DNA of 29,572 bases from Euryarchaeota archaeon UBA173 (GTDB lineage Archaea > Thermoplasmatota > Poseidoniia > Poseidoniales > Thalassarchaeaceae). The position numbers were made by a program, and so were the translations under genes. Position 1 is the stretch's first letter, and each line of letters begins with the position of its first letter. Of the stretch, positions 1-8,790 are shown piece by piece. The stretch covers positions 1 to 29,572 of the forward strand of contig DAJH01000062.1 in NCBI GenBank assembly GCA_002498925.1, given 5' to 3'. The notes under the pieces were generated by a model that was not told where the DNA came from, made no database searches, and saw nothing but the letters and a program-made list of their open reading frames with translations.

Positions 1-24
1 GTTCAAATCCAGGCGGGCCCACCA
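1..24 (+). tRNA. 3' end of a tRNA gene (truncated by window edge)
   Basis: The first 24 bases read as the 3' part of a tRNA: the T-loop TTCAAAT (2-8), the T-stem 3' strand CCAGG (9-13), the acceptor 3' strand CGGGCCC (14-20), discriminator A21 and an encoded CCA (22-24). The missing 5' acceptor strand should therefore be GGGCCCG. That start is common in isoleucine tRNAs, but the anticodon is outside the window, so identity is not assigned. The minus-strand Nudix gene ends at the very next base. Confidence 0.8.
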
Positions 25-783
25 CTAATCAATTGTGGAAATCGCTTCTATATCGAAAATTGAGACTGCCACTCCGAGGGCATCAGTTTTGCTAAACCAT
101 CTCGCCTCCTCTATCTCATCATCCTTGGGGATTATCTCCCTCTCCTCGAATTCCCCGCTACATCTGTACGTGAATGAAACCCAGTTAATCCCGTCTTCAT
201 TGAAGATCTCTTCCCTGATTATCGCACCATCATCGCTCCCAAATGCATCACCAACTTCTCCCTTCGGATCATCTATTGAAATCTCAATCCCCAATTCCTC
301 CATGGCTTCTCTGACAGCAGCCTCCCTGGGGTGTTCCCCATAGTCTACGAAACCCCCTGGTAGGGTCCAGCATCCGGAGAAGAATCCGCGAGAAACCTTG
401 GCCATCAGTACTTGATTACGGGAATTAATGACCATTACCTTACTGACGACTCTGTGAATGGTTCTGTAAACTGACTCTCTAGCAACAGGGTCCACTGCAT
501 TATCACTGATAACGGAGTCCTTCCAAGCCCACTCTCCAGGCCAGTCAATCACAGGTTTTCCGTGAGTGACAGTATGTTCCTCTTGTCCGAGTCTGAACTT
601 GTTAGTTCTTATAGCATCCCATGTAATTCCAAAATTGTCAACTTCATCTTTGGTTGGAAGGCGAATTATCTCAGAATCTACATCGTAATCTATTCTGCCA
701 GATTGCGGTATTGCAGGCCCCGTCCCATCATCATATACCAGTAGCAATTTACCGTCAGATTCGAGATAAACGTGTTCTCCCAT
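25..783 (-). CDS. Nudix hydrolase with N-terminal extension
   Basis: A 252-residue protein with a complete Nudix box at about residues 144-166 (G144, E150, R158-E159, E162-E163, G165), matching GX5EX7REUXEEXGU. It should hydrolyse a nucleoside diphosphate linked to another group, using metal held by the box glutamates. The Nudix fold begins near residue 107. The first ~100 residues are an acidic, Trp-containing extension that I do not recognise. The ATG at 783 is preceded by AGGTG at a suitable distance. The gene begins 15 bp after the malate dehydrogenase stop on the same strand, so the two are probably co-transcribed. Substrate cannot be read from the sequence. Confidence 0.9.
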   Translation of the reverse strand: MGEHVYLESDGKLLLVYDDGTGPAIPQSGRIDYDVDSEIIRLPTKDEVDNFGITWDAIRTNKFRLGQEEHTVTHGKPVIDWPGEWAWKDSVISDNAVDPVARESVYRTIHRVVSKVMVINSRNQVLMAKVSRGFFSGCWTLPGGFVDYGEHPREAAVREAMEELGIEISIDDPKGEVGDAFGSDDGAIIREEIFNEDGINWVSFTYRCSGEFEEREIIPKDDEIEEARWFSKTDALGVAVSIFDIEAISTID

Positions 784-798
784 TGGTACACCTAACTA

Positions 799-1776
799 TT
801 ATCCCAAAAGTTCGCTAACTGCTTCCCGCTCTTCCAAAAGCATAGTGATATTTTCATCTATTTTTGATTGCGCAAATGAGTCTACAGGGAGGTCTTCCAC
901 CACAATCACATCACCATTCTCACACCGACATGGAAAACTGAACACCAGTCCCTCAGGCACTCCATACCAACCTTCTGAAGGAAGAGCCATTGAAACGATG
1001 CGCCCATTCGAACCTTGCCACCAGTCACGCATGTGATCGATAGCTGCGGAGGCCGCTGAAGCTGCGGAGGACGCTCCCCTTGCTACGATAATTGCTTTCC
1101 CCCTTGTTGCCACAGTTTCTAGGAATGGCCCTTGTAACCATCCTGTATCGAATATTTCAGTTGCTATTTTGCCATCAACTGTCGCGAAACGTGGATCCGG
1201 GTACATCGTGTTAGCGTGGTTGCCCCAGATGAATACATCACGAATCTCTGAAGCAGTTACTCCTGCACGCTCAGCCATTTGCCCCACAGCCCGATTCTGG
1301 TCCAGGCGAGTCATGGCGGTAAACTGACGTGAGGGGATACTCGGTGCATTTGCATTGGCAATCAGTGCATTGGTGTTGCAAGGGTTACCCACAGTTATGA
1401 CCTTCACATCAGGTGATGCCACCGCATCTATCGCCTTACCCTGACCAACGAAAATCGGACCATTTGCGGCTACTAGATCCGATCTGTCCATGTCCTTTGT
1501 CCTAGGCCGTGAACCAACCAGGAAAATCGCGTCGGCCCCTTCGAATGCCACACGGGGGTCATCCGTACCGACCATATCATGAACTAGAGGAAATGCGGAA
1601 TCCCTCAATTCCATTATCACTCCATCTAAACGTTGCATACCAGCTGGTATCTCCAGTAGCTGTAGGGTGACTGGCTGATTTGTTCCAAAACAATCGCCAC
1701 TCGCAATTCGCCATAGTAGGGCATATCCAATATTGCCCGCGGCCCCAGTAACAGCAACACGAATCGGCTCTTTCAT
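799..1776 (-). CDS. mdh: malate dehydrogenase (NAD-dependent, cytosolic type)
   Basis: Interconverts malate and oxaloacetate in the TCA cycle. From the ATG at 1776 the protein is 325 residues, the normal length for this family. It begins with a Rossmann motif GAAGNIG (G11, G14, G17). Substrate-binding arginines lie in SRPRTKDMDR (R92, R98), with D159 and R162 following, and the catalytic histidine is H187 in WGNHANT. The reading frame stays open upstream to a GTG at 1911, but those 45 extra residues are basic, precede the Rossmann start and are absent from the family, so I reject that start. The Nudix gene follows on the same strand. The transhydrogenase operon diverges from it across about 228 bp. 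Confidence 0.94.
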   Translation of the reverse strand: MKEPIRVAVTGAAGNIGYALLWRIASGDCFGTNQPVTLQLLEIPAGMQRLDGVIMELRDSAFPLVHDMVGTDDPRVAFEGADAIFLVGSRPRTKDMDRSDLVAANGPIFVGQGKAIDAVASPDVKVITVGNPCNTNALIANANAPSIPSRQFTAMTRLDQNRAVGQMAERAGVTASEIRDVFIWGNHANTMYPDPRFATVDGKIATEIFDTGWLQGPFLETVATRGKAIIVARGASSAASAASAAIDHMRDWWQGSNGRIVSMALPSEGWYGVPEGLVFSFPCRCENGDVIVVEDLPVDSFAQSKIDENITMLLEEREAVSELLG

Positions 1777-1973
1777 CTCATAATCCCCAGCATCATTATC
1801 TGTAATTTTTCGAGCCCCTCTTCCCATGGTCTCCCTCATTGTTCGGCAATAGGACGGGGACTTAGCACTTTGTGAAAACCTATCTCCCATAGAGATGAAT
1901 TTTCTCGCCACTATCTCTGAAGTCCCCGCGCCGACGGCTTCAATAAGCGTCTTCTTTTCGAATGGCTATCTGT

Positions 1974-1990
1974 TTGGGCCTACGGCCCAA
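1974..1990 (+). promoter_or_regulatory. perfect hairpin just upstream of pntAA ribosome binding site
   Basis: TTGGGCC-TAC-GGCCCAA forms a perfect 7-bp stem with a 3-nt loop. It ends three bases before GGAG (1993-1996), which is spaced correctly for the pntAA ATG at 2005. It could be an operator palindrome or a 5'UTR hairpin. Nothing in the sequence decides between these. Confidence 0.4.
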
Positions 1991-2004
1991 TTGGAGTCGA
2001 TACC

Positions 2005-3165
2005 ATGCGCTTGGGAGTAGTTAAGGAGCCAGAAGGAGAAAACAGAGTTTCCATAGTCCCCAATTCTGTCACTAAGTTGGCGAAGCTTGGATTCGAAGTA
2101 TCCATAGAGACGGGTTCAGGGAGTAATGCTAACCACTCAGATGATGAGTACATCTCAAAGGGAGCTAAGATTGTATCTAGGCAGGATGCCATGTCATCGG
2201 ACATCGTTATTTCAATCAGGATGCCCGAGATATCAACGATGAAGCCAGGTAAAATTCTTGCTTGCGTAGCTGATCCATTCCGAAACCCAGAAAGAGTCAG
2301 GGAGGCGGTGGATGCAGGTATCACGCTGATGAGTATGGATATGATCCCAAGAAGGCTTTCGAGGGCGCAGGCAATGGACGTCAACTCAAGCCAGGATAAC
2401 CTGTCTGGTTACAAGGCTGTACTACTTGGCGCTGCACATGTCCCCAAGGGCATTCCAATGATGACTACTAGCGCTGGAACAGTAAAGCCAGCTAAATTCG
2501 TGATCATGGGCAGCGGAGTTGCAGGCTTACAGGCCATTGCTACAGCTAAGCGCCTCGGCGCGGTAGTGTACGCATCAGATGTCAGGAAGTCCGCGGCCGA
2601 GCAAATAGAGTCTGTCGGAGGCAGGTTCATCGAGGTTGATGGGATGGATGACTTTGAGGATGAATCCGGTTATGCTAAACCATTAACTCCAGAATTTATT
2701 CAAAAAGTCAATGATACAGTTTGTGAGGTTGCCAGTGACGCTGATGTTATCGTGACTACTGCTAGAATTTTCGGTAGACCCGCCCCAATTACTGTCCCTT
2801 CAATTGCTGTCGAGTCCTTCAAGGAAGGTGCTGTGATAATCGATATGAATGCTGACGTCGGAGGCAATTGCGAACTCACTGTACCCGGAGAGATAACAAG
2901 AAAGCACGGCGTAACCATTGTTGGCATTGAGAATCTCGCCGGAACTATACCAGCGACTGCAAGTATGCTGTTCTCGAATAATCTCACTAACTTTGTCTCG
3001 AGCATGGTCAAGGAGGGAAATCTGGAGATAGACATGGAGGATGACATATTGGTGGGCGCTCCTGAGGGCTCCGACTTCCATATACCAGGAATGGGCGGAG
3101 TTCTGATATGCTCTGGAGGAGAAATCCATCCCAAGCAATCAAGACTAGGGGAGGTGGTCGGATGA
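2005..3165 (+). CDS. pntAA: NAD(P) transhydrogenase subunit alpha part 1 (domain I, NAD(H)-binding)
   Basis: This is the soluble domain I of the proton-translocating transhydrogenase, which transfers hydride between NAD(H) and NADP(H) using the membrane proton gradient. The 386 residues fit the short split form of the alpha subunit. It opens with an AlaDH/PNT N-terminal domain (RLGVVKEPEGENRV). The conserved RAQAMD...SSQ active-site segment is at about 120-130, and the NAD-binding motif GSGVAG lies at 169-174, with the acidic D192 after strand 2. The start is supported by GGAG nine bases upstream. The stop overlaps the pntAB start (ATGA), so the subunits are translationally coupled. Confidence 0.95.
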   Translation: MRLGVVKEPEGENRVSIVPNSVTKLAKLGFEVSIETGSGSNANHSDDEYISKGAKIVSRQDAMSSDIVISIRMPEISTMKPGKILACVADPFRNPERVREAVDAGITLMSMDMIPRRLSRAQAMDVNSSQDNLSGYKAVLLGAAHVPKGIPMMTTSAGTVKPAKFVIMGSGVAGLQAIATAKRLGAVVYASDVRKSAAEQIESVGGRFIEVDGMDDFEDESGYAKPLTPEFIQKVNDTVCEVASDADVIVTTARIFGRPAPITVPSIAVESFKEGAVIIDMNADVGGNCELTVPGEITRKHGVTIVGIENLAGTIPATASMLFSNNLTNFVSSMVKEGNLEIDMEDDILVGAPEGSDFHIPGMGGVLICSGGEIHPKQSRLGEVVG

Positions 3166-3482
3166 GCCTAACCATTGGAGCCTTAGTGGGCAGCATCACC
3201 GTTTTCGTACTGGCAATATTCCTCGGATTCGAGCTCATCAGCAAGGTGCCACCAACCCTCCACACTCCTCTGATGTCGGGTGCAAATGCGATTTCCGGAA
3301 TTACCATAGTCGGCGCTCTGATATTGTCCAACTCAACTTTCGAAGGTGTGAATACGGACGTAGCCGCATTACTGGCTTTCATCGCATTGGTGATGGCAAC
3401 AATCAACGTTGTAGGGGGCTTTATGGTGACCAATAAGATGCTTGGAATGATTGCCGGCCGACGAAGGAAGGGTGGTGATTAG
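3162..3482 (+). CDS. pntAB: NAD(P) transhydrogenase subunit alpha part 2 (membrane domain)
   Basis: A 106-residue membrane subunit forming part of the proton channel (domain II) of the transhydrogenase. Three to four hydrophobic helices are visible. The segment VPPTLHTPLMSGANAISGI, with HTPLMS, is a signature of this subunit family. The ATG at 3162 overlaps the pntAA stop in ATGA and is preceded by a strong GGGGAGGTGG ribosome binding site, which decides the start over an in-frame upstream ATG at 3108 inside pntAA. The basic C-terminus (GRRRKGG) suggests a cytoplasmic tail. The stop TAG is directly followed by the pntB ATG. Confidence 0.94.
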   Translation: MSLTIGALVGSITVFVLAIFLGFELISKVPPTLHTPLMSGANAISGITIVGALILSNSTFEGVNTDVAALLAFIALVMATINVVGGFMVTNKMLGMIAGRRRKGGD

Positions 3483-4910
3483 ATGGTCGATCCAGTAGTT
3501 TGGGACATTGGATATCTGATATCCGCTTCATTGTTCATCATTGGCATAAAGAGGCTGTCAAGCCCCAAGACTGCTCCCGAGGGCAACAGTCTCGGTGCGA
3601 TGGGCATGTTACTGGCAGTCCTAGTCACATTAGCAAAACTGCAGACCGAGGGAATCATAGGATGGGAGCTCATTGTTGGTGGACTGCTACTTGGTGCAGT
3701 CATTGGATACCTAATGGCAACTAGGGTCGAAATGACTGGAATGCCCGAATTAGTCGCTCTCTTCAACGGATTCGGTGGCGGAGCATCGGCTTTGGTAGGA
3801 CTTTCTGAGGCGATGAAGAGAATCCAAGAATCCAATATCCCCGATCCAGGCGTCGAGCTCTATGCGATATGGATTGCCATAGGGCTGTCCGGAATAGTCG
3901 GTTGGATTACCCTGACGGGCAGTCTCGTTGCAATGTTCAAGCTCAAAGGAGGATTCACTGTCCCGATCACAGGAAAGTGGGTAAGATTCCCTACGTGGGG
4001 GCCTCCTTGGCTCAATGCTGTGAAGGCTATTTTACTAGTCTCTTCCTTCGCTTTAATCTGGATGACAATCCAAGAGCCATCGGATGAATCGTGGATTTAC
4101 GCATTGGCATTCTCATCAGGTCTACTAGGAATTCTGTTCGTTCTCCCCATCGGCGGGGCAGATATGCCAGTTGTTGTCAGCCTACTCAATTCCCTATCTG
4201 GAATTGCTGCCGCATTCACCGGTTTCGTCATTGGGAACAATGTACTCATCATTGCAGGCTCAATGGTAGGCGCAGCGGGCCTGATTCTCACCTTCATAAT
4301 GTGCAAGGCAATGAATAGGGAACTTTTCGATGTACTGTTCAAGGCATTTGGCGGCTCTGGTGAGAAAGATCAGCTGACTAGGACCAAGGTGGGTAGTGAT
4401 CCCGAGGAGGTCGCCATGGTGCTAGATGGTGCCCAGAGGGTCATCGTAGTTCCTGGATACGGAATGGCTGTAAGTCAGAGCCAGCATGCAGTTAAGGAAT
4501 TCGCAGATCTGATGGAGTCCGAAGGTTGCGAGGTCCTCTATGCCATCCATCCCGTAGCAGGCAGGATGCCAGGGCACATGAATGTCCTTCTGGCCGAGGC
4601 AAACGTTCCTTACGAGAGGCTCATCGAAATGGATGATATTAATTCTGAGTTCCCCGATTGCGATGTAGCATTGGTCATTGGTGCTAATGACACCACCAAT
4701 CCTGCCGCCAGAACAGGAGAAGGGCCTCTCGCAGGGATGCCAATACTCGATGTCGACAAGGCAAGCGTCGTGGTTATCATCAAGAGGAGCCTTTCTGTAG
4801 GATACGCAGGAGTTGATAATGACTTATTCTACATGGACAAGACGATGATGTTATTCGGTGACGGTAAGAAAATGATGAATGAACTCAATTCGTCTATCAA
4901 GGACCTATAA
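3483..4910 (+). CDS. pntB: NAD(P) transhydrogenase subunit beta
   Basis: The 475-residue beta subunit supplies the remaining membrane helices (about residues 5-285) and the NADP(H)-binding domain III (about 315-475). Domain III shows VIVVPGYGMAVSQSQHAV near 319-335, the GRMPGHMNVLLAEA segment, and GANDTTNPAAR near 400, all hallmarks of this family. The membrane part contains conserved Gly-rich helices such as LFNGFGGGASALVGL. The ATG follows the pntAB TAG without a gap. With pntAA and pntAB it makes a complete three-subunit transhydrogenase in the split arrangement. Two further membrane or exported proteins follow in the same operon. Confidence 0.96.
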   Translation: MVDPVVWDIGYLISASLFIIGIKRLSSPKTAPEGNSLGAMGMLLAVLVTLAKLQTEGIIGWELIVGGLLLGAVIGYLMATRVEMTGMPELVALFNGFGGGASALVGLSEAMKRIQESNIPDPGVELYAIWIAIGLSGIVGWITLTGSLVAMFKLKGGFTVPITGKWVRFPTWGPPWLNAVKAILLVSSFALIWMTIQEPSDESWIYALAFSSGLLGILFVLPIGGADMPVVVSLLNSLSGIAAAFTGFVIGNNVLIIAGSMVGAAGLILTFIMCKAMNRELFDVLFKAFGGSGEKDQLTRTKVGSDPEEVAMVLDGAQRVIVVPGYGMAVSQSQHAVKEFADLMESEGCEVLYAIHPVAGRMPGHMNVLLAEANVPYERLIEMDDINSEFPDCDVALVIGANDTTNPAARTGEGPLAGMPILDVDKASVVVIIKRSLSVGYAGVDNDLFYMDKTMMLFGDGKKMMNELNSSIKDL

Positions 4911-4925
4911 TTGGAGTTGGATGCA

Positions 4926-6035
4926 ATGAACCCAAGCAACGGTTATGAGTCCGTCACTGCCGAACACAGCACGATAGTTACCATGAACTCGCCTGTCAAA
5001 AGACTCATCGCGGTACTTGCAGTACTCGCGCTTCTTGCAGTTCCTGCTATGGGGATGAGTTCTGGTCCCAGCCACGAGAATGGAGATGGCGATCCGACCG
5101 TTAAGTATGGGTGCTCATGTCACAACAATGGGGCGACTTCTGCCAGAGTGGTAGTAATGGTCACTGGAGTTCCAGTAATGTATGAGCCCGGAGGGGTCTA
5201 TGATTTCACAATCACCGTGGCAGACGCACTTACACTCTCGGGCGGAGATGGTAACAAAAAGGCCGGTTTCCTGATGACCTCTGAATCCAATGGAAACTTC
5301 AGTTGGTCGGACGATCAGGATATCAGGCAAGCTGACGGCGCCCCCGATGATATCTCCCACTCAGAACCAGATTCAGATGGTGTATGGCATGTGGCTTGGA
5401 CTGCCCCCTCCGAGGACGTAGGACCAATTTATTTCTGGCTAGTAGGTAATTCTGTAGATGGCGGAGGACTGCCAGATGAGACAGATTACTGGAATATTCT
5501 TTCGTTCTCCATTAACCCTCCTGGGACAGTTTCATCCGAGGAATCGGGAGCCACTTTGGATACTAGGACAATTTCAGTAGGTGATTATGATACGCTGTTT
5601 GTGATAGAAGAAACTGATGCCCAGAGAGAAGCCGAAAGGCAAGAGGCCCTTTCACATTCAGTCTTTTTACAGGGTAACATGTTTTTCTGGACAAGTCTCG
5701 TAGCTCTCATTTTCGGCGCTCTCCTCCAACGTGAAATTTTAGAGAGGAGGTATGACGATGGACCAGAGTTCCTCGCAATGGAGTTGGCATACCCTCAGGC
5801 CATATGGAGATCAATATTGAGCATCGCATCATTCCTGGTCGCCGTTAACTGGACAGCATCAGATTCAGCTATTTACTTCCCACCAAAGGCCGTCGTCGAA
5901 GAGGGCACTAATGTCACCGATCTCACTGGCTTCTTGATAGGTTGCGCATTTTTCACCAGCGCAATGTTCGCCTACGGCGTCTATAGGACAATACTAGCTG
6001 CAAGGGCCGAACAGACAGTCAAGGATCGCTTGTGA
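4926..6035 (+). CDS. exported CxCH-motif protein with Reeler/choice-of-anchor-V-like domain and three C-terminal TM helices
   Basis: From the ATG at 4926 (369 residues) there is a signal peptide or N-terminal TM centred on RLIAVLAVLALLAVPAMG. A motif GCSCHNNG follows, with Cys63, Cys65 and His66. The next ~130 residues form a beta-rich domain (YEPGGVYDFTITV, then a VWHVAWTAPSEDVGPIYFW stretch) that resembles the Reeler or choice-of-anchor V class. Three TM helices follow at about 246-268, 295-313 and 334-356. GGAG at 4912-4915 favours the ATG at 4926, though TTG 4911 or ATG 4983 are possible. The gene begins 15 bp after pntB, so it belongs to that operon. CxCH is one residue short of a standard heme c site. 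Function unknown; an electron-transfer or metal-binding role is only a guess. Confidence 0.75.
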   Translation: MNPSNGYESVTAEHSTIVTMNSPVKRLIAVLAVLALLAVPAMGMSSGPSHENGDGDPTVKYGCSCHNNGATSARVVVMVTGVPVMYEPGGVYDFTITVADALTLSGGDGNKKAGFLMTSESNGNFSWSDDQDIRQADGAPDDISHSEPDSDGVWHVAWTAPSEDVGPIYFWLVGNSVDGGGLPDETDYWNILSFSINPPGTVSSEESGATLDTRTISVGDYDTLFVIEETDAQREAERQEALSHSVFLQGNMFFWTSLVALIFGALLQREILERRYDDGPEFLAMELAYPQAIWRSILSIASFLVAVNWTASDSAIYFPPKAVVEEGTNVTDLTGFLIGCAFFTSAMFAYGVYRTILAARAEQTVKDRL

Positions 6036-6036
6036 C

Positions 6037-6741
6037 ATGTCTGAGTACCACTTCCACTCGCATTTCACTGAACTCCACTCAGTTCTCAGGAAAACCTCAC
6101 TACTGCTAATTATATTCGCAGCGATGTGGACAACAACCTCCACATCGATCATCAATGAATGGTCTTCTTCACTCTCTTATGCCGACTCAGGTTCCGGAAT
6201 GGCCATTTACTCTCCAATGGACTGGGTTGAGGTCAGATGGACCCTTGTACTGCTACTTTCTTCTCTATCTGTTCTGCCCATTTTTTCAATATTATTTTAC
6301 AGATTCATGAGGCCAGGACTATACAGGGATGAGAGGAAGTGGGTTTTCACGGTCCTATCTTGTTTCTCAATTATTGCACCTCTGGCTACCCTCGCCATTT
6401 GGACTGTGGGGGTTTCAGCTGCTTTCTCCCTTGCCGAATCAGTTGGTTCGATCAATGGAGTGGAAAATAGGTATGATATCACACAGGTAGTTTCTCTCGC
6501 AATCGGAATTACCTGGATTTTATTAGTATGTTCGATTACGGCAATTTCACTCTCAATGTCGCGATTGTTACTGGGCTCAGAAGGTAATGATACTAGGTTC
6601 AGAATTCGGCTATTGCTAATTTCTGCAGGGATACTCATATTGACTCTCCCGGTAGTTTACGACGGCCTAAGATTGGCAATCTCAGTAGTTGCAATACTCA
6701 TTGCGGACATGTCCTCCAAGATCATGCCCATTCGCCGATAG
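6037..6741 (+). CDS. hypothetical multi-pass membrane protein
   Basis: A 234-residue protein whose ATG lies one base after the TGA of the preceding gene, so it closes the pnt operon. About six hydrophobic segments are visible (roughly 18-36, 67-89, 102-128, 150-175, 190-206, 212-225). The N-terminus is His-rich (YHFHSHFTELH), which could coordinate metal. I recognise no family. Its placement after the transhydrogenase subunits and the CxCH protein suggests a membrane partner of the latter, but this is inference from position only. Confidence 0.7.
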   Translation: MSEYHFHSHFTELHSVLRKTSLLLIIFAAMWTTTSTSIINEWSSSLSYADSGSGMAIYSPMDWVEVRWTLVLLLSSLSVLPIFSILFYRFMRPGLYRDERKWVFTVLSCFSIIAPLATLAIWTVGVSAAFSLAESVGSINGVENRYDITQVVSLAIGITWILLVCSITAISLSMSRLLLGSEGNDTRFRIRLLLISAGILILTLPVVYDGLRLAISVVAILIADMSSKIMPIRR

Positions 6742-6751
6742 CCGATACTGG

Positions 6752-6760
6752 TATTTATCA
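6752..6760 (+). promoter_or_regulatory. possible TATA-like element for the M6 protease gene
   Basis: The AT-rich element TATTTATCA lies about 57 bp before the GTG start at 6817, in a 75-bp gap after the pnt operon. It fits an archaeal TATA box loosely. Only its position and composition support it. Confidence 0.25.
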
Positions 6761-6816
6761 CACCAAACTACTCAAAACTACACTTACTTGAAAGCCATCC
6801 CTGATACCGGAATACC

Positions 6817-8790
6817 GTGAAGTCAGTAAGATATGCGGTTGCATTAGTCCTCCTCCTCCTAGGGGCATTGATTAATCTGAACCCGGATATTGTAAATCAG
6901 ACCGCCGACCCACAGGATGGCCATCATGTAGAAGATTCGAATCTAGTCGGCCTCCAAGAGAATGAGGAATGGCTCGTCCTAAGGGTTGCATTTCCCGAAA
7001 AGCCACATTCAGATGCCAAAATTGACTCCATCTTTGACATAGACGAAGACGACTCGCCAGAGTTGTCAGCATCCGAATATGTTAGGCACATGTCCGCTGG
7101 ATCTTCGTCTCTGGAAGTTACGCTATCCGAGGATATTTGGGTTTCCCCTATGGATGAGGGGTATTGGGGTGAAGACTCTCCTGAAATGAGGGACTATGGG
7201 ATAGATGGGAGGGGCGTAGAAGGACTGGTCGAAGACTCAGTAAATGCCCTATTAAGCGGAAAAAATCTATCCAGATGGGACTATAATGGCGATGGATTTG
7301 TCGATAGAATTTTGATTTTACATTCGGGTGCGGCGCAAGAATCGGGAGCTTCCTCTGAATCCATATGGAGCCATTTCTCCGAACTCCAAAATCCAGTAGA
7401 GTTGGGTGAATGGACAATTAGCCATTACACAATTTCGTCCCTGTATTCAGGTATTGGGACTGTCGTCCATGAGATGCTTCATCAGATGGGAGCATTCGAT
7501 CTCTATGATGTACATTCAGACCTTCCATCGAGCACATGGAATGGGCTCGGTGACTGGGACATTATGGCCAGCGGTAATTGGAATGACAACGGGAGAACTC
7601 CTTCCATGCCAGGCTCTGCAACTCTCGATCTCATTGGTGCACCAGGAGTTTTTGACGTAGACATCTCCCAAGATGGAATCTATGAAATCAACTCTATAGG
7701 GCGTGTATTAGAGGGAAACAGGGTTCTTTCACTTGATACCGCTCCAGGAGAAAGGGTCCTCATCTCGTTTCGTTCCGACAATGGTTTCGACTCAGCCTTG
7801 CCCGGTCATGGAATTTTAGTAGAGTATCAAGACCTGAACAATGGCAACTCTGATGACAACACAGTTAATCACGATCCAAATAATGCTTGGGTTAGAATAA
7901 TCGAAGCAGATGGTGATGACGCCCTGCTCAGGAATAGGGATTCGGGAAGTGAAGGTGACACTTTCTCGATAAACGAAACATTCGGCTCCACTGGAATCAA
8001 GATTAGGGACAATAGGGGGAGGCTAGTACATTGGACAGCAACTGTTTCCCAGATTAACGAAGATTCAGCTGTTATAGGGATTTCAATACCCAGCCCACCA
8101 ACAACCTCGGTCCTTACTCAGAGGACCCCAATACAACTTCTCGAGGGGGAGAACTCCTTCGCTAGCATCTACACCCCAGTACAGTGTAAGTTAATTCTTA
8201 ACATCAGCGTAGATTTGGGAGCCCCTACGGAAGTCGAGATAGACATTCCTGCGGGAACATCGGATGTCCCAATACTCCGTTATTCCGATACCTCTCTGCC
8301 ATTGGGAACCCTGACTGGGACTATTGGCTGCGAAGGAGATAACCCAGTCTCGATAAGATCGGATTGGCAGAAGATCGGTAATAGGATACCATCACAGACA
8401 ATCGAGTCCGTGATTAAATGGGATCAGCCCTCATCGATATCACTCGAAATGGAGTATGAGGGGAACGGCCCAAGGGCATATGATATCGCTATAGAGGGCG
8501 CAGCTAGTAGAATTGCTTCGATCCCCCAACAAGGAGAGATTAACCCAGGTGACCCATTGATTGTCGAGATAGACCCTATGGGTCTAATGGAATCTGGGAT
8601 GTACGCCAGGGGACAGGTCGTTTTCCAGGATGAATTTGGATTGGAACAGAGAATCGACATCCTACTTATTGCCGAATCTCCCTTCACTGGCGAAGGATGG
8701 CTGGCATGGCTTTCCACCCCGTCAAATGGACTCCCATTGGTCTGTATTCTTCTGGCAATATCCATGGTTACTGGGTCAAAGAAGGAATGA
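6817..8790 (+). CDS. secreted M6 family (immune inhibitor A-like) zinc metalloprotease
   Basis: A 657-residue exported protease starting at GTG. It has an N-terminal signal sequence (VALVLLLLGALI), a propeptide-like region, then the metzincin-type site HEMLHQMGAFD with zinc ligands H218 and H222, catalytic E219 and the third ligand candidate D228. A Met-turn-like DIMASGNWN follows about 30 residues later. M6-type features include SIWSHFSEL before the site and DWDIMASG after it. The C-terminal half is beta-rich, and a final TM helix (about 634-652) with SKKE at the end suggests the enzyme is tethered to the cell surface. It would degrade extracellular protein, fitting a peptide-using heterotroph. 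The TGA abuts the endA stop on the other strand. Confidence 0.88.
   Translation: MKSVRYAVALVLLLLGALINLNPDIVNQTADPQDGHHVEDSNLVGLQENEEWLVLRVAFPEKPHSDAKIDSIFDIDEDDSPELSASEYVRHMSAGSSSLEVTLSEDIWVSPMDEGYWGEDSPEMRDYGIDGRGVEGLVEDSVNALLSGKNLSRWDYNGDGFVDRILILHSGAAQESGASSESIWSHFSELQNPVELGEWTISHYTISSLYSGIGTVVHEMLHQMGAFDLYDVHSDLPSSTWNGLGDWDIMASGNWNDNGRTPSMPGSATLDLIGAPGVFDVDISQDGIYEINSIGRVLEGNRVLSLDTAPGERVLISFRSDNGFDSALPGHGILVEYQDLNNGNSDDNTVNHDPNNAWVRIIEADGDDALLRNRDSGSEGDTFSINETFGSTGIKIRDNRGRLVHWTATVSQINEDSAVIGISIPSPPTTSVLTQRTPIQLLEGENSFASIYTPVQCKLILNISVDLGAPTEVEIDIPAGTSDVPILRYSDTSLPLGTLTGTIGCEGDNPVSIRSDWQKIGNRIPSQTIESVIKWDQPSSISLEMEYEGNGPRAYDIAIEGAASRIASIPQQGEINPGDPLIVEIDPMGLMESGMYARGQVVFQDEFGLEQRIDILLIAESPFTGEGWLAWLSTPSNGLPLVCILLAISMVTGSKKE

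Noticed and set aside
1777..1911. N-terminal extension of malate dehydrogenase from GTG 1911
   Set aside because: Family members begin at the Rossmann motif; the ATG at 1776 gives the standard 325-residue length with H187 numbered as in known enzymes.
1974..1990. UNCG tetraloop (CUACGG) hairpin
   Set aside because: Using UACG as loop shifts the register and breaks the stem. The 7-bp stem with TAC triloop is the only good pairing.
2700..3134. Minus-strand reading frames opposite pntAA
   Set aside because: They mirror a well-conserved transhydrogenase gene and have no motif or ribosome binding site.
5100..5130. Heme c attachment site in the CxCH protein
   Set aside because: The spacing is C-x-C-H, one residue short of CxxCH, and no other heme motif is present, so the protein is not called a cytochrome.
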